From NCBI RefSeq assembly GCF_009828775.2, contig NZ_WTSY02000002.1:47840-111839 (forward strand): DNA of 64,000 bases. The letters run 5' to 3'. A program made the position numbers and the translations under genes. This stretch comes from Erysipelothrix aquatica. GTDB taxonomy: Bacteria > Bacillota_I > Bacilli_A > Erysipelotrichales > Erysipelotrichaceae. The notes beneath the pieces are model-generated. The model saw nothing but the letters and a program-made list of their open reading frames with translations, was not told where the DNA came from and made no database searches. This document shows positions 55,825-64,000 of this stretch, in pieces. Numbering within the stretch: the stretch's first letter is position 1; each line of letters starts with the position of its first letter.

Positions 55825-57592
55825 TCTTTGTTTTAATGTATGCTTGCATTTGTTGTTCCATGATATCCATCGAAGCAGCACCACTATCAAGCAACACTTT
55901 GTGGAATTCAACTTCAGAATACTGTGACCCTAAGGCCTCTTTGGTTGTCTTCTTAAGTTCTCTAATATAGAGGTTGCTTAAGTAATATGTTGGGTAAACT
56001 GCAGGTGTTTGAATTATTTGGTAATAGAATGACTCTAATCCAGCTTCATCTAACGAGAAGAAATCAGACATATATGTACCAAATTGTTCCATTGTCCAAC
56101 CTTCGTAATGAACACCGATGTCGGCACGGATATGAATCGTTTCGATCAATGTCATGTAGGCGTTGTAAAACGCTTCGAATTTTTCATCATGAACATATTT
56201 TACCGCCAATTTTTCTGCATAATTAGCCCAGCCTTCGGCACTGTTTGCTGGTGAAATAAGAGAGCGAATCGGGTGCATGTCTTTCAATGTTTTAAAGTAG
56301 CTAAATTGATACATGTGCCCTGGAATTCCTTCGTGAGCATATGTTGTGTAGAGACTGTTATCAAATTCTCCGTTAATATAGATAACTTGCGCTTCATCTC
56401 CAGTGTAGTCAACTGGTGGTGAGAAATAAAACGCAGGGGCAGACGATTCGGAAATCGAAGGATGCACCTTACGCAGCTCATAGAATGGCATTGGAATCGT
56501 TGGGAAATCTTCCCCAAACGACGCATGTATATCTTCTAAGAGAGCTTCACCATTTTCATAATTACCAAATGATTCAGCCATCATGAGTTCCATATAACGA
56601 TCACGCTCTTCAGTTGTATACTCATTTGATAAATATAAGGTTTCAATAGCTGCTTGTTGCGATTTTTCGGTAAAACGTAAAATTTCTTTAACGGTCGATC
56701 GTTTACCAGTCTCTTGTTGTAAGAGTTCTTCGTAGAATGCCTTACCATTTGGACGCGTGCTCATTCCCGCTAAAGTTGTATCTGTAACTTGGATGGCACC
56801 TAGTTCCGTTGCCATCATTTGGTAACTCTCATAAAGTTGCTTGGAAATTAAAGCCTGACTTCTTGCCTTTGCAGTTTCTTTTTGCGATACATCTAAGAAT
56901 GTAGCACCCTCAATTTTCTCATTCATATAAGCAATTAAGTAGTAGTCTGGTTGTGCAATCTGCTGAGCCGTCACATCACTTACCCGAGCCATTTCAGTTA
57001 ATTCATACTGGGTAAATCCTGTTGAACGTGTTTGGCGGTCTCTTTCCAACTGAATATATTTTGAAATCGTTTCTGGCAGCGATTCCAACAATGTAAAGTA
57101 TCCATTTAAATCTTGTTCTGTTCTAAATTCGTAAATTTCAAGATACGCTGGGAATGAACCCATCAAGTTACGACTGTAGCCAAGGACAGACGATCCGACA
57201 CTGAAATCGTAATAGTTTTGTAACGCAACAATATCTTCAAGATGTTGTACAATTACTTTTTTATCAAGTTGTTGCTGTGGTGATAGCGTTGCATCATCAA
57301 AGCCCTTCACTTCGTCCAATACTTCTTTGGATGTTTTTGCAGCTTCCTTATAGTCTTCTTCACTTACAAAATCCAATTTGTAATCTTTACTTTCGATGCC
57401 ATATGTTGCTGGATTTTCAAACATTAGATTGATTGAAAAGTCCTCTGGATCTACAAACTCCGGTAAGAGTTCATCTAGGTATGCTGTGAATTCAGCATTG
57501 GGTGTATCCGTTCCACCAACGCTCTTAGGTTTTGTCGTACAGCCCGTTAAAACTAAGAGTGCAATTAATGCACTGATCAATATTTTTTTCAT
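55817..57592 (-). CDS. DUF885-family lipoprotein, putative metallopeptidase
   Basis: 591 residues starting MKKILISALIALLVLTGC (lipobox LTGC, preceded by GGGAGGG). YTTYAHEGIPGHMYQFSYF contains the HExxxGH-like motif of the DUF885 family, with a downstream Glu (NSAEGWANYAE). Probably a surface carboxypeptidase-like zinc enzyme; substrate unknown. Ends at the shared terminator. Confidence 0.85.
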   Translation of the reverse strand: MKKILISALIALLVLTGCTTKPKSVGGTDTPNAEFTAYLDELLPEFVDPEDFSINLMFENPATYGIESKDYKLDFVSEEDYKEAAKTSKEVLDEVKGFDDATLSPQQQLDKKVIVQHLEDIVALQNYYDFSVGSSVLGYSRNLMGSFPAYLEIYEFRTEQDLNGYFTLLESLPETISKYIQLERDRQTRSTGFTQYELTEMARVSDVTAQQIAQPDYYLIAYMNEKIEGATFLDVSQKETAKARSQALISKQLYESYQMMATELGAIQVTDTTLAGMSTRPNGKAFYEELLQQETGKRSTVKEILRFTEKSQQAAIETLYLSNEYTTEERDRYMELMMAESFGNYENGEALLEDIHASFGEDFPTIPMPFYELRKVHPSISESSAPAFYFSPPVDYTGDEAQVIYINGEFDNSLYTTYAHEGIPGHMYQFSYFKTLKDMHPIRSLISPANSAEGWANYAEKLAVKYVHDEKFEAFYNAYMTLIETIHIRADIGVHYEGWTMEQFGTYMSDFFSLDEAGLESFYYQIIQTPAVYPTYYLSNLYIRELKKTTKEALGSQYSEVEFHKVLLDSGAASMDIMEQQMQAYIKTKKK

Positions 57593-57697
57593 AGTCCCTC
57601 CCACTATTTTCTAATACTATCCTACCATGTTTGGACAGGCCTTGAGAAGTTTTCCACAGTTTTTATTTCGTTGAGGCTATTTTTAAATTATTTGTAT

Positions 57698-57711
57698 GGA
57701 AAGTGCTTTCC
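57698..57711. repeat. GGAAAG-N2-CTTTCC inverted repeat
   Basis: Inverted repeat just upstream of the TATAAT (57720-57725) serving the gene at 57749. Placement fits an operator. Confidence 0.4.
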
Positions 57712-57748
57712 GACTTCGATATAATGTCCTTAATAGGAGGGGCTTATT

Positions 57749-58030
57749 ATGGAATTTTTCCAAGTGAATTTGATTATGCTTGTTGTCGCAATTTTATTCT
57801 TTGTGGGGGCGTATTACTTAGATGCGAAAACAAAATTTATCGAAAAGGTATTCAAAACAACACCCAAACAGTTTTATATTATTACGGGTGTACTTGCGCT
57901 TGTAATCTTGATTATGAACTATATTGCGATTAGCGTATTTGGTTCATGGCAATCATTAATCATCACATCTGCTGCGATTGCAATTGCGATCTTAATTGTT
58001 ATTAAACTTTACCAATCACGTAAAGCATAA
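57749..58030 (+). CDS. Small membrane protein, unknown
   Basis: 93 residues, three hydrophobic helices (2-22, 40-62, 65-86) and a basic C-terminus (YQSRKA). GGAGGGGCTTATT ahead of the ATG. No family recognised. Confidence 0.75.
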   Translation: MEFFQVNLIMLVVAILFFVGAYYLDAKTKFIEKVFKTTPKQFYIITGVLALVILIMNYIAISVFGSWQSLIITSAAIAIAILIVIKLYQSRKA

Positions 58031-58066
58031 AAAATGTTGGATTAAAACTCCAACATTTTTTTATTT
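58029..58066. terminator. Bidirectional terminator
   Basis: AAAAAATGTTGGA-TTAAAAC-TCCAACATTTTTT; strong stem with T-runs both ways between convergent genes. Confidence 0.92.
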
Positions 58067-58630
58067 ACCTTTGTTCAACTTTCGGCTACGCACCACAAGA
58101 ATCCATAGACCATAACCAATTAGTCCACCAAGCGTATTCATGATGAGATCATCAATATCGAAGATGCGAACATTAAAACCGTAGTACATTCCTGCTAATT
58201 GAAGCAGCTCAATCGTTAGCGTAAATGCCATGACAAATACCATCGTTTTTATGAAAGGTTTATTTTGATCTTTAAGATAACGTCCCATGAGAAAGCCAAT
58301 GGGCACAAAAATAGCAACGTTCAAAAAATTTTCGAGAAGGTATCGGGGTTGAAAATCAACCCACAAGTTCCAATACAAATTGTTCAAAGGCTTCACATTG
58401 TAGCGGAAACGATGTGCTTCAAGTACATGGAGTTGTGCTTCTTTACCCCACGGAAATGGAAACTGCGTAACATCAAACACAAGTAAGATGTAAAGCAGTA
58501 GGATCGAACCAGTAATTTTTTGAGATGTATTTTTGTGACGTAAAATCGTATAATACACGATAAGATAAAGTGGTATATAGATAAGGATTCCGGTCGGTAT
58601 CCAACCTGGACCACTGTGTCGTCCAAACAT
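58061..58630 (-). CDS. VanZ-family membrane protein
   Basis: 189 residues, five hydrophobic segments. NFLNVAIFVPIGFLMGRYL and FDIDDLIMNTLGGLIGYGLW are the characteristic VanZ motifs. VanZ itself gives low-level teicoplanin resistance; most homologues are uncharacterised. GGAG precedes the ATG. Confidence 0.87.
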   Translation of the reverse strand: MFGRHSGPGWIPTGILIYIPLYLIVYYTILRHKNTSQKITGSILLLYILLVFDVTQFPFPWGKEAQLHVLEAHRFRYNVKPLNNLYWNLWVDFQPRYLLENFLNVAIFVPIGFLMGRYLKDQNKPFIKTMVFVMAFTLTIELLQLAGMYYGFNVRIFDIDDLIMNTLGGLIGYGLWILVVRSRKLNKGK

Positions 58631-58700
58631 AATGCTCTCCTTTTTTCAGTGTTAAAACTATACCATAACCCGATGCAGTCCTTGCGAAATGTTCGTGAAA

Positions 58701-59879
58701 CTATACTTCGATATCTAATGCATATTTACCAGCGGTAAATCCCGTAGCAAAAGCAGAGGTAATATTGAATCCACCAGTGAACGCATTATAATCTAGCAAC
58801 TCCCCAATACATGAGATATGGGGATCTAGTTTTGATTTTAGTGTTTTGGGATTTATTTCCTTTAATGATATACCGCCGTTTGTTACGAAAGCATGAGAGA
58901 AACCTCGAGTTTCGTACGTAGTCATTGGGAAACGTTTAAGATAGTCAATCACCATATTTTTATTACTTGCTTGTTCTTTGATAAACGCTAACAGTCGTTT
59001 AGGTACGCCCGCTTCAAGCGCAAACGTTTCAATATCTTCTGCTTGCATAAGTGTATCGATACTTACATCTTTCAAAAAATCAATTGTCAGCCTTACGGGG
59101 GTCTCTTTTTCAAGGACTTGTTGTACATAAAAACTTCCGCGAAGGGCTGCTGGTCCTGATAAACCAAAATGTGTAAAAAGTAAATCGTGAGTAATTGCTT
59201 TCTTAATTTTTTTACCTTGATGAACATTTAAGACAACATCATGAAAGGATAAACCTTGAAGTGCTTTTTCTTGGATGAAGACATCATTTGAAACGAGTGG
59301 TACCTCTGCCGGTAACAATTCTGTAATCGTATGACCAAATGAGGATGCAAGGACATAGCCATTTCCGTCTGAACCTGTTCCTGATAAAGAACGACTTCCC
59401 GTTGCTAAAATGAGAGCATCATAACGGACATCCTTACCATTCACAGTTACAATACGTGCATGAGAGTCAAGGCTTTCCACATAACTGTGCAGTCGAATGT
59501 CTACCCCTAATGCTTCTAATCGTGATTGTAAAGCATCGACGATTGAGTGTGATTTATTTGATGCTGGAAACATCCGTTCGTGATCTTCCTTTTTTAATGG
59601 GCACCCATTCGCTTCAAAAAAGGCTTGAATATCTTGGGGATTAAAGTTGTTGAGCGCACTATTTAAGAATTTTCCATTTTTCGGGACATATTTTATCACT
59701 TCTTGAACATCGACATCTGCGGTAACGTTGCATCGGCCTCCGCCTGTCAAACGCAATTTTTTTCCCAAACGTTCATTACGTTCAAGTAAAATTACATTAG
59801 CTTCTGGCCAGTGTTCTTTCGATGAGATTGCTGCCATCATTCCTGATGGACCACCTCCAATTACAATAATTTGTTTCAT
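58701..59879 (-). CDS. HI0933/YhiN-family FAD-binding oxidoreductase
   Basis: 392 residues starting MKQIIVIGGGPSGMMAAISS (6 nt after GGAGA). KKLRLTGGGRCNVTAD, ILATGSRSLSGTGSDGNGY and GFSHAFVTNGGISLKEINPKTL are the family signatures, ending NAFTGGFNITSAFATGF. Function of this family is not established. Start chosen over the longer frame to 59954 because of the ribosome binding site. Confidence 0.9.
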   Translation of the reverse strand: MKQIIVIGGGPSGMMAAISSKEHWPEANVILLERNERLGKKLRLTGGGRCNVTADVDVQEVIKYVPKNGKFLNSALNNFNPQDIQAFFEANGCPLKKEDHERMFPASNKSHSIVDALQSRLEALGVDIRLHSYVESLDSHARIVTVNGKDVRYDALILATGSRSLSGTGSDGNGYVLASSFGHTITELLPAEVPLVSNDVFIQEKALQGLSFHDVVLNVHQGKKIKKAITHDLLFTHFGLSGPAALRGSFYVQQVLEKETPVRLTIDFLKDVSIDTLMQAEDIETFALEAGVPKRLLAFIKEQASNKNMVIDYLKRFPMTTYETRGFSHAFVTNGGISLKEINPKTLKSKLDPHISCIGELLDYNAFTGGFNITSAFATGFTAGKYALDIEV

Positions 59880-59935
59880 ACAAGTTCTCCTTATTGTGGC
59901 TATTATAACAAACTTCGTTTTGAAGAGTAAATGTG

Positions 59936-59964
59936 TTGACAACTTTCGATACATTCTATATGAT
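59936..59964 (+). promoter_or_regulatory. Promoter of the cystine symporter leader
   Basis: Consensus TTGACA (59936-59941), 17-nt spacer, TATGAT (59959-59964). Transcription from about 59971 leaves a 5' leader of some 200 nt ahead of the symporter gene. Confidence 0.85.
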
Positions 59965-60023
59965 TACAACGAAACATGTATAACATATATGTTTAATATG
60001 TTTTACGCATAAAGGGGATCAAA

Positions 60024-60080
60024 ATGGGAATTCAATGCTGCTGTACATTTTCAAACGATAACTGGAACACGAAAGTGTAA
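60024..60080 (+). CDS. Cysteine-rich leader peptide of the cystine symporter
   Basis: An 18-codon ORF, ATG at 60024-60026 after AAAGGGGATC, encoding MGIQCCCTFSNDNWNTKV with three Cys codons in a row (60036-60044: TGC TGC TGT). Cys is rare in the neighbouring proteins, so three in succession in a short ORF just before a cystine transporter is characteristic of an attenuation leader: stalling at Cys codons when Cys-tRNA is scarce would change RNA folding. The 9-bp helix 60044-60052 / 60071-60079 lies in and after the Cys codons. Confidence 0.75.
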   Translation: MGIQCCCTFSNDNWNTKV

Positions 60081-60088
60081 TTTTTTGC

Positions 60089-60152
60089 ATGACACATTTA
60101 ATCTCTTGCACAGATAAGAGAATTCTTGAGATGTCATACGACATCTTTTTTT
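60089..60152 (+). terminator. Attenuator: candidate antiterminator and intrinsic terminator
   Basis: Terminator: AGATGTC (60129-60135), loop ATAC, GACATCT (60140-60146), then seven T residues (60146-60152), ending 3 nt before the AAGGAGG of the symporter gene. Upstream, ATGACA (60089-60094) can pair with TGTCAT (60132-60137), disrupting the terminator arm, and TCTCTT/AAGAGA (60102-60121) forms an intervening hairpin. Folding energies not calculated. Confidence 0.75.
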
Positions 60153-60174
60153 ATAAGGAGGAGAGAATTTTATT

Positions 60175-61473
60175 ATGTCTACATACTTACCATGGATTGC
60201 ATTCGCGACGACGCTCGTAGTGTTTGCATTTCTTCAACATTTGCGTAAGAAACGTGTGAATTTCGGGCTTCGCACGATTATTGCGATGGGCTTCGGATTG
60301 GTAATTGGATTTGTATTTCAAGGGAATACACAATACGTCACACCATTTGGAACAATCTTTACACAATTAATTTATGCAATTGTGGCGCCACTACTATTCT
60401 TCAGCATTATTTCTAGTATCGCGTCACTTAACAGTATTACCCGTCTTAAAACTCTAGGTTTCCGATCAGTATTTTGGTTACTGCTCAATACATTGATTGC
60501 AAGTACAATTACATTAATTGTAGCTACTAGCCTCAAACTTGGTTCTGGATTTACCATTTCATTGCCAACAGATTATGTTGCTCGTGAAGTTCCAACTTTT
60601 ATAGATACAATTGTCGGATTCTTCCCAAGTAACTTGGTCAACCATGTTGCAAAGAACCAAATCATCCCGATTATTATTTTCTCGGTAATGGTCGGTGTGG
60701 CATTGGTCAAATTTAATACCAAGGATCCTGAGGGCGCAAGTCCAATGATTCAATTCTTTGAATCTGCTAACAAACTTACGTATCGCGTTGTTAAATCAAT
60801 TATCGCACTAACACCATTCGCTGTTGTTGCTTATATTGCTAACGTTCCCACACGTGATGGTGGAAAAGATCTCGCATCATTCGCAATGATTATTGTGATT
60901 GCCTATGCGATAAGTTTCTTCCAAGCTTTTGTAGTTCACGGTACGTTAATTAGTGTATTTGCAAAAATGAATCCAATTCGTTTCTTTAAAGCAATTTGGC
61001 CTGCTCAAGTGGTTGCCTTTACATCACAAAGCAGTATCGGAACGGTTCCAGTCGTCATCGAACAAGTCACAACAAAACTTGGTGTCAAAGATGATATCGC
61101 AGGATTTGTTGCCGGTCTGGGAGCCAATGTCGGTATGCCAGCATGTACTGGAATGTGGCCAGTTTTACTCGCCGTATTTAGTATTAACGCTTTAGGTATT
61201 CCATTCACAACGCAACAATACTTATTATTGATTGTTTATACAGTTGTCGTTGGTTTAGGAACAGCCGGAGTACCTGGAACTGCAACCATTGCAGCAACTG
61301 CCGTACTAACAGCTGCTGGATTACCTATTGAAATTATCTTTGTCTTGTCACCAATTTCGGCTATTGTCGATATGGCACGTACAATGGCAAACGTTACAGG
61401 ATCTGCAACAGCAACCGTAATCGTGGCAACACGAGAAGGTGCAATCGAAGAACCTGTTCAAGCCGCTTCATAA
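60175..61473 (+). CDS. tcyP: L-cystine symporter (TcyP-like, DAACS family)
   Basis: 432 residues, eight membrane segments with re-entrant loops. SQSSIGTVPVVIEQ and GLGANVGMPACTGMWPVLLAVF are close to TcyP signatures, distinguishing it from glutamate/aspartate carriers of the same family. Imports cystine. AAGGAGGAGAG precedes the ATG. Expression is probably governed by the attenuator just upstream. Confidence 0.85.
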   Translation: MSTYLPWIAFATTLVVFAFLQHLRKKRVNFGLRTIIAMGFGLVIGFVFQGNTQYVTPFGTIFTQLIYAIVAPLLFFSIISSIASLNSITRLKTLGFRSVFWLLLNTLIASTITLIVATSLKLGSGFTISLPTDYVAREVPTFIDTIVGFFPSNLVNHVAKNQIIPIIIFSVMVGVALVKFNTKDPEGASPMIQFFESANKLTYRVVKSIIALTPFAVVAYIANVPTRDGGKDLASFAMIIVIAYAISFFQAFVVHGTLISVFAKMNPIRFFKAIWPAQVVAFTSQSSIGTVPVVIEQVTTKLGVKDDIAGFVAGLGANVGMPACTGMWPVLLAVFSINALGIPFTTQQYLLLIVYTVVVGLGTAGVPGTATIAATAVLTAAGLPIEIIFVLSPISAIVDMARTMANVTGSATATVIVATREGAIEEPVQAAS

Positions 61474-61476
61474 AAA

Positions 61477-61510
61477 GAACCCCAGTTGCAAAGCAACTTG
61501 GGGTTTTTTA
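61477..61510. terminator. Bidirectional terminator after tcyP
   Basis: GAACCCCAGTTGC-AAA-GCAACTTGGGGTT (11-bp stem) then TTTTTTAAT; serves the symporter and the converging protease gene. Confidence 0.93.
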
Positions 61511-62563
61511 ATACTTCTGAATCAGTGTTTTTGCTTCCGTTACATTTCCAACATAAGGGTATGTCTTACACATTTTTTCTAAGGTCGCAAGTGCTTGGGG
61601 TCGTGCTTCTTGCGTACCTTTTACTTTTAGATACTGATACACAATGACTTCAGGTGTGTGTTTCATTCCTTTTAAGATAATTTCCAATTCACGACTTGCA
61701 GTTGGTATCGTATCAGTGGCGAGCATTTGTTGCGTGTGATACTCCAAGTCAATTGCACCTTTAAGAACAGGAATGTACGGAAGCTCGTCAGTAACTAACT
61801 CATCATAATATTCTAGTTTTTGAAGTGGCGTTAAATTGCGTGCCGATGCAAATACAGCATTCACATAGGCATTCATCGTTAAGCCATCTTTCACATCTTG
61901 TTTATCAAACAAAGGGACGAATCGCTTGTCAATCGTATTGAGTGTTTCCCCTGCAACAAAAAGCTCATTTTGCTTAAGCACATACCACAACGCTTCCCGC
62001 GCTTTGGGATTCGCTTTAATGGCCGCCAAATTGCTACCATCAGATGTACCATTTTTCATCGGAACACTATTCATAATCGCTAGAAATATTCCCATAATGA
62101 TGAATATAGTTGCGACATACTTCACCATCAGACTTGAAAAGCTAAGGAAAATAAGTAGGGCGATAAAGCTCGCAAAACCATTAAAAATAACACCACCCCA
62201 GTTATACATTGCGTATGGGTAGGTTTCAGGAAGTCCTGATGGACTCATCAAACATTGACCACCGGTTCCCGGTATTTGGTAACGTTTATAGCTATAAACA
62301 CCCTTTGATTTTTGGAGCATGTGGCTTCCGACTCGATATGACACAAAGTCATACCCACTAAGTTTACCAAAAACTAGATGCCCCAACTCATGAATAAGAA
62401 TATGAATCAACAGACTGATGACAACGGTGACACCACCAACACCCAATAAAAGCCAAATTGAAAAATCAGCCTCAGCAGCAAGATAGCCAATCATTAAGCC
62501 ACCATACAAACCAAGCCCAATAAGTACAAGATATAGTAAAACCATTTTAAGAATTTTCTTCAT
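61508..62563 (-). CDS. M50-family intramembrane/membrane metallopeptidase
   Basis: 351 residues. Hydrophobic segments flank LIHILIHELGHLVFGKLSG (HELGH at 58-62, the zinc motif HExxH), and a distal MKNGTSDGSN supplies the third ligand region (DG). The C-terminal half is a soluble helical domain. Site-2-protease-like cleavage of a membrane substrate is inferred; substrate unknown. Confidence 0.85.
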   Translation of the reverse strand: MKKILKMVLLYLVLIGLGLYGGLMIGYLAAEADFSIWLLLGVGGVTVVISLLIHILIHELGHLVFGKLSGYDFVSYRVGSHMLQKSKGVYSYKRYQIPGTGGQCLMSPSGLPETYPYAMYNWGGVIFNGFASFIALLIFLSFSSLMVKYVATIFIIMGIFLAIMNSVPMKNGTSDGSNLAAIKANPKAREALWYVLKQNELFVAGETLNTIDKRFVPLFDKQDVKDGLTMNAYVNAVFASARNLTPLQKLEYYDELVTDELPYIPVLKGAIDLEYHTQQMLATDTIPTASRELEIILKGMKHTPEVIVYQYLKVKGTQEARPQALATLEKMCKTYPYVGNVTEAKTLIQKY

Positions 62564-62645
62564 AGGTCACCTCTGCAATTATTAAACCACACTTTCATAC
62601 TAAAAGGGTATATTTCCGTGGAAATATACCCTTTGTGTTTTAAGA

Positions 62646-63866
62646 TTAGAAGCGGTTAAGTTGGCTGTCTAACTTATTGTATTCTTGTGTATACTCGTCG
62701 AGTTTTTGATTGTTATCGGCAAGTGTTTGTTTTAATGCGGCAACTTCTTCACGAATTGCATCGGAGTCGTTACTTGCAAGTTGACCTTCAAGACTTGAAA
62801 GTTTCGCTTCAATTTTGTCATTGATACTTTCAAGTGCCGAGATACGTGCATCTAGATCTTCGATTTGATTTTCTGCATCCGCGATTGTTGCTTCACGGCG
62901 GTTTTGTTCACGGTTTTTGAAGCGATCGTAGAAATCATCTTGAATTGCGCGGAATTCATTCCACAACTTCTCTTCAAACTCACGACCACTGTGACCTGCT
63001 TGTTTCCACTCTTCAAACATTGCTTCCATTTCGGAACGTTGTGTTGCATCATGGAACGACTGTACCAATGCCTCAGCACGAGTAATGATAGCTTCTTTGG
63101 CTTTGCGAGCTTCACCCTGTGTTTCACGCATTTCGTCAAAGAAGACGCGTTGTTGTTGGTAGAAATACTGACGAGCAGTGTTGAAACGTTCCCAGAGTTC
63201 ATCTTCGAATTCACGTCCAGCAAATCCTGCTTGTTTCCAACGTGTCATCAAGTTACGCATATCTGTGGATGTTTTCTTCCAGTCTGTCGAATCCTTTAAT
63301 GCTTCTGCTTCAACGATTAATTGTTCTTTCAATGCACGGGTATCTTTACGATCTTCTGTTAGTTGATCGTAATGTTTACTGCGCTTATCGAAGAAATGGT
63401 CATTGATAGCACGGAATTTCTCCCATAAATCCTGATCAATATCTTGCCCCGCAAATCCAGCTTCTTTCCATTCGTTTTGCAACTCCTGTAAATAAGTGGA
63501 AGTCTTGTTCCAGTCTGTTGAATCTTTGACTTTATCAGCTTTTTCAATCAGTTCATGTTTGATAGATTGAGCTTCTTCAAGACGCTCTTGGCGCGTTTCG
63601 TAACGATGAATTGCTTGGGTGAAGCGCGTTTCAAGGGCAGCATCGATGCCTTCCTCTGAAAGCGAATCCCATTCACGCTTAATGAATTCCAGTTTCTCAT
63701 CGTCACCTGTATTCATAATACTGTAAACTTCGGAAATCAATTGGTTTTGGCGTGACTCTTCTACAGAAGCAAGACTTTCCCAACCAAAATCATTGCGTGA
63801 GTAACCTGGTTGTTTTGTTTCTTCTTCTTTGTCTTCGACCTGAGTCAATTTTTCTTCGTTAATAAT
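62646..63866 (-). CDS. DUF349-repeat coiled-coil protein
   Basis: About 406 residues. Three DUF349 repeats at roughly 102-163, 178-240 and 256-320, each with the WK.AG.AG...D/E.LW..F pattern, then a long coiled coil (325-405). Start codon unclear: the nominal GTG (complement 63870-63872) overlaps the GAGG ribosome binding site, while ATT codons 5 or 8 nt downstream of GAGG are better placed (here the ATT with complement 63864-63866 is used). Function unknown; DUF349 proteins are stress- and RNA-linked in some bacteria. Confidence 0.8.
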   Translation of the reverse strand: MINEEKLTQVEDKEEETKQPGYSRNDFGWESLASVEESRQNQLISEVYSIMNTGDDEKLEFIKREWDSLSEEGIDAALETRFTQAIHRYETRQERLEEAQSIKHELIEKADKVKDSTDWNKTSTYLQELQNEWKEAGFAGQDIDQDLWEKFRAINDHFFDKRSKHYDQLTEDRKDTRALKEQLIVEAEALKDSTDWKKTSTDMRNLMTRWKQAGFAGREFEDELWERFNTARQYFYQQQRVFFDEMRETQGEARKAKEAIITRAEALVQSFHDATQRSEMEAMFEEWKQAGHSGREFEEKLWNEFRAIQDDFYDRFKNREQNRREATIADAENQIEDLDARISALESINDKIEAKLSSLEGQLASNDSDAIREEVAALKQTLADNNQKLDEYTQEYNKLDSQLNRF

Positions 63867-63896
63867 AAACACCTCTTTCTCTAATCACTACTTCTT

Positions 63897-63924
63897 ATTT
63901 TAGCATAATTCAGTCAATATGTAA
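63897..63924 (-). promoter_or_regulatory. Promoter of the DUF349 gene
   Basis: Minus strand TTACAT (complement 63919-63924), 16-nt spacer ending TGC, TAAAAT (complement 63897-63902), an extended -10. Confidence 0.65.
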
Positions 63925-64000
63925 TGTTTGATGTATTTTTGGTCAAGTTTTTCTTTGAAAGTCTCTTCACATTCTCTCCTATATGAATTCTATATAATAA

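Noticed and set aside
59728..60012. 94-codon plus-strand open frame running into the symporter leader
   Set aside because: Most of it is antisense to the HI0933-type gene, and it has no ribosome binding site; the 18-codon leader ORF in another frame has one.
1..64000. CRISPR arrays, prophage, insertion sequences or rRNA genes
   Set aside because: No regularly spaced repeats, transposase, integrase or phage structural genes, or rRNA sequence were seen.

Overview
The window comes from a low-GC Firmicute. The ribosomal gene order (str, S10, spc and alpha clusters), AAGGAGG-type ribosome binding sites, Bce-type ABC/two-component modules, an AgrC/LytTR-type two-component pair and lipoprotein solute-binding proteins all fit. 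The gene set, and the absence of an rpmD gene from the spc cluster, suggest the Erysipelotrichia, possibly an Erysipelothrix-like organism; this assignment is from memory of that group, not from a search.

Region by region. (1) 1-14,100: a minus-strand supercluster running rpsJ to rplQ (partial), with secY, adk, map, infA and rpoA, behind one clear promoter and a GC-rich structured leader. (2) 14,200-18,433: a four-gene minus-strand operon (binding protein, ATPase, fused double permease, winged-helix/LicC-type cytidylyltransferase) placed between tuf and rpsJ, probably supplying phosphocholine or aminoethylphosphonate for surface glycans. (3) 18,589-22,894: tuf, fusA, rpsG and rpsL with a structured leader and an extended -10 promoter. 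(4) 23,110-26,658: an AI-2E-family membrane protein, then six tRNA genes in three transcription units (Ser-Asp-Gly, Asp, Asp-Gly), an NTF2-like gene between units and a small membrane protein. (5) 26,672-33,644: a GyrI-like protein and a Bce-type antimicrobial-peptide sensing/resistance module (response regulator, kinase, permease, ATPase, second permease). (6) 33,726-38,304: CorA-like transporter, cysE, deoxynucleoside kinase, WYL regulator with an unknown partner, polysaccharide deacetylase. (7) 38,495-43,799: a sugar/glycerophosphodiester-type ABC importer whose operon includes a beta-lactamase-fold hydrolase. (8) 44,163-50,602: AgrC/AgrA-like two-component pair, lipoprotein, FAD oxidoreductase, P-type ATPase, GNAT. 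(9) 50,699-57,592: divergent nagA/nagB, YjdM, TetR regulator, an orphan Bce-type permease, DUF885 lipoprotein. (10) 57,749-64,000: small membrane protein, VanZ-like protein, HI0933-type flavoprotein, a TcyP-like cystine symporter behind a probable cysteine attenuator, M50 protease and a DUF349 coiled-coil protein.

The most notable finding is the leader of the cystine symporter: a consensus promoter, an 18-codon ORF with three consecutive Cys codons, and an intrinsic terminator just ahead of the symporter's ribosome binding site. Next are a shared CTTACA-N4 operator-like element linking the Bce module to an orphan permease 24 kb away, and the cytidylyltransferase/ABC operon between the str and S10 clusters. 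No CRISPR array, prophage, insertion sequence or rRNA gene was seen.
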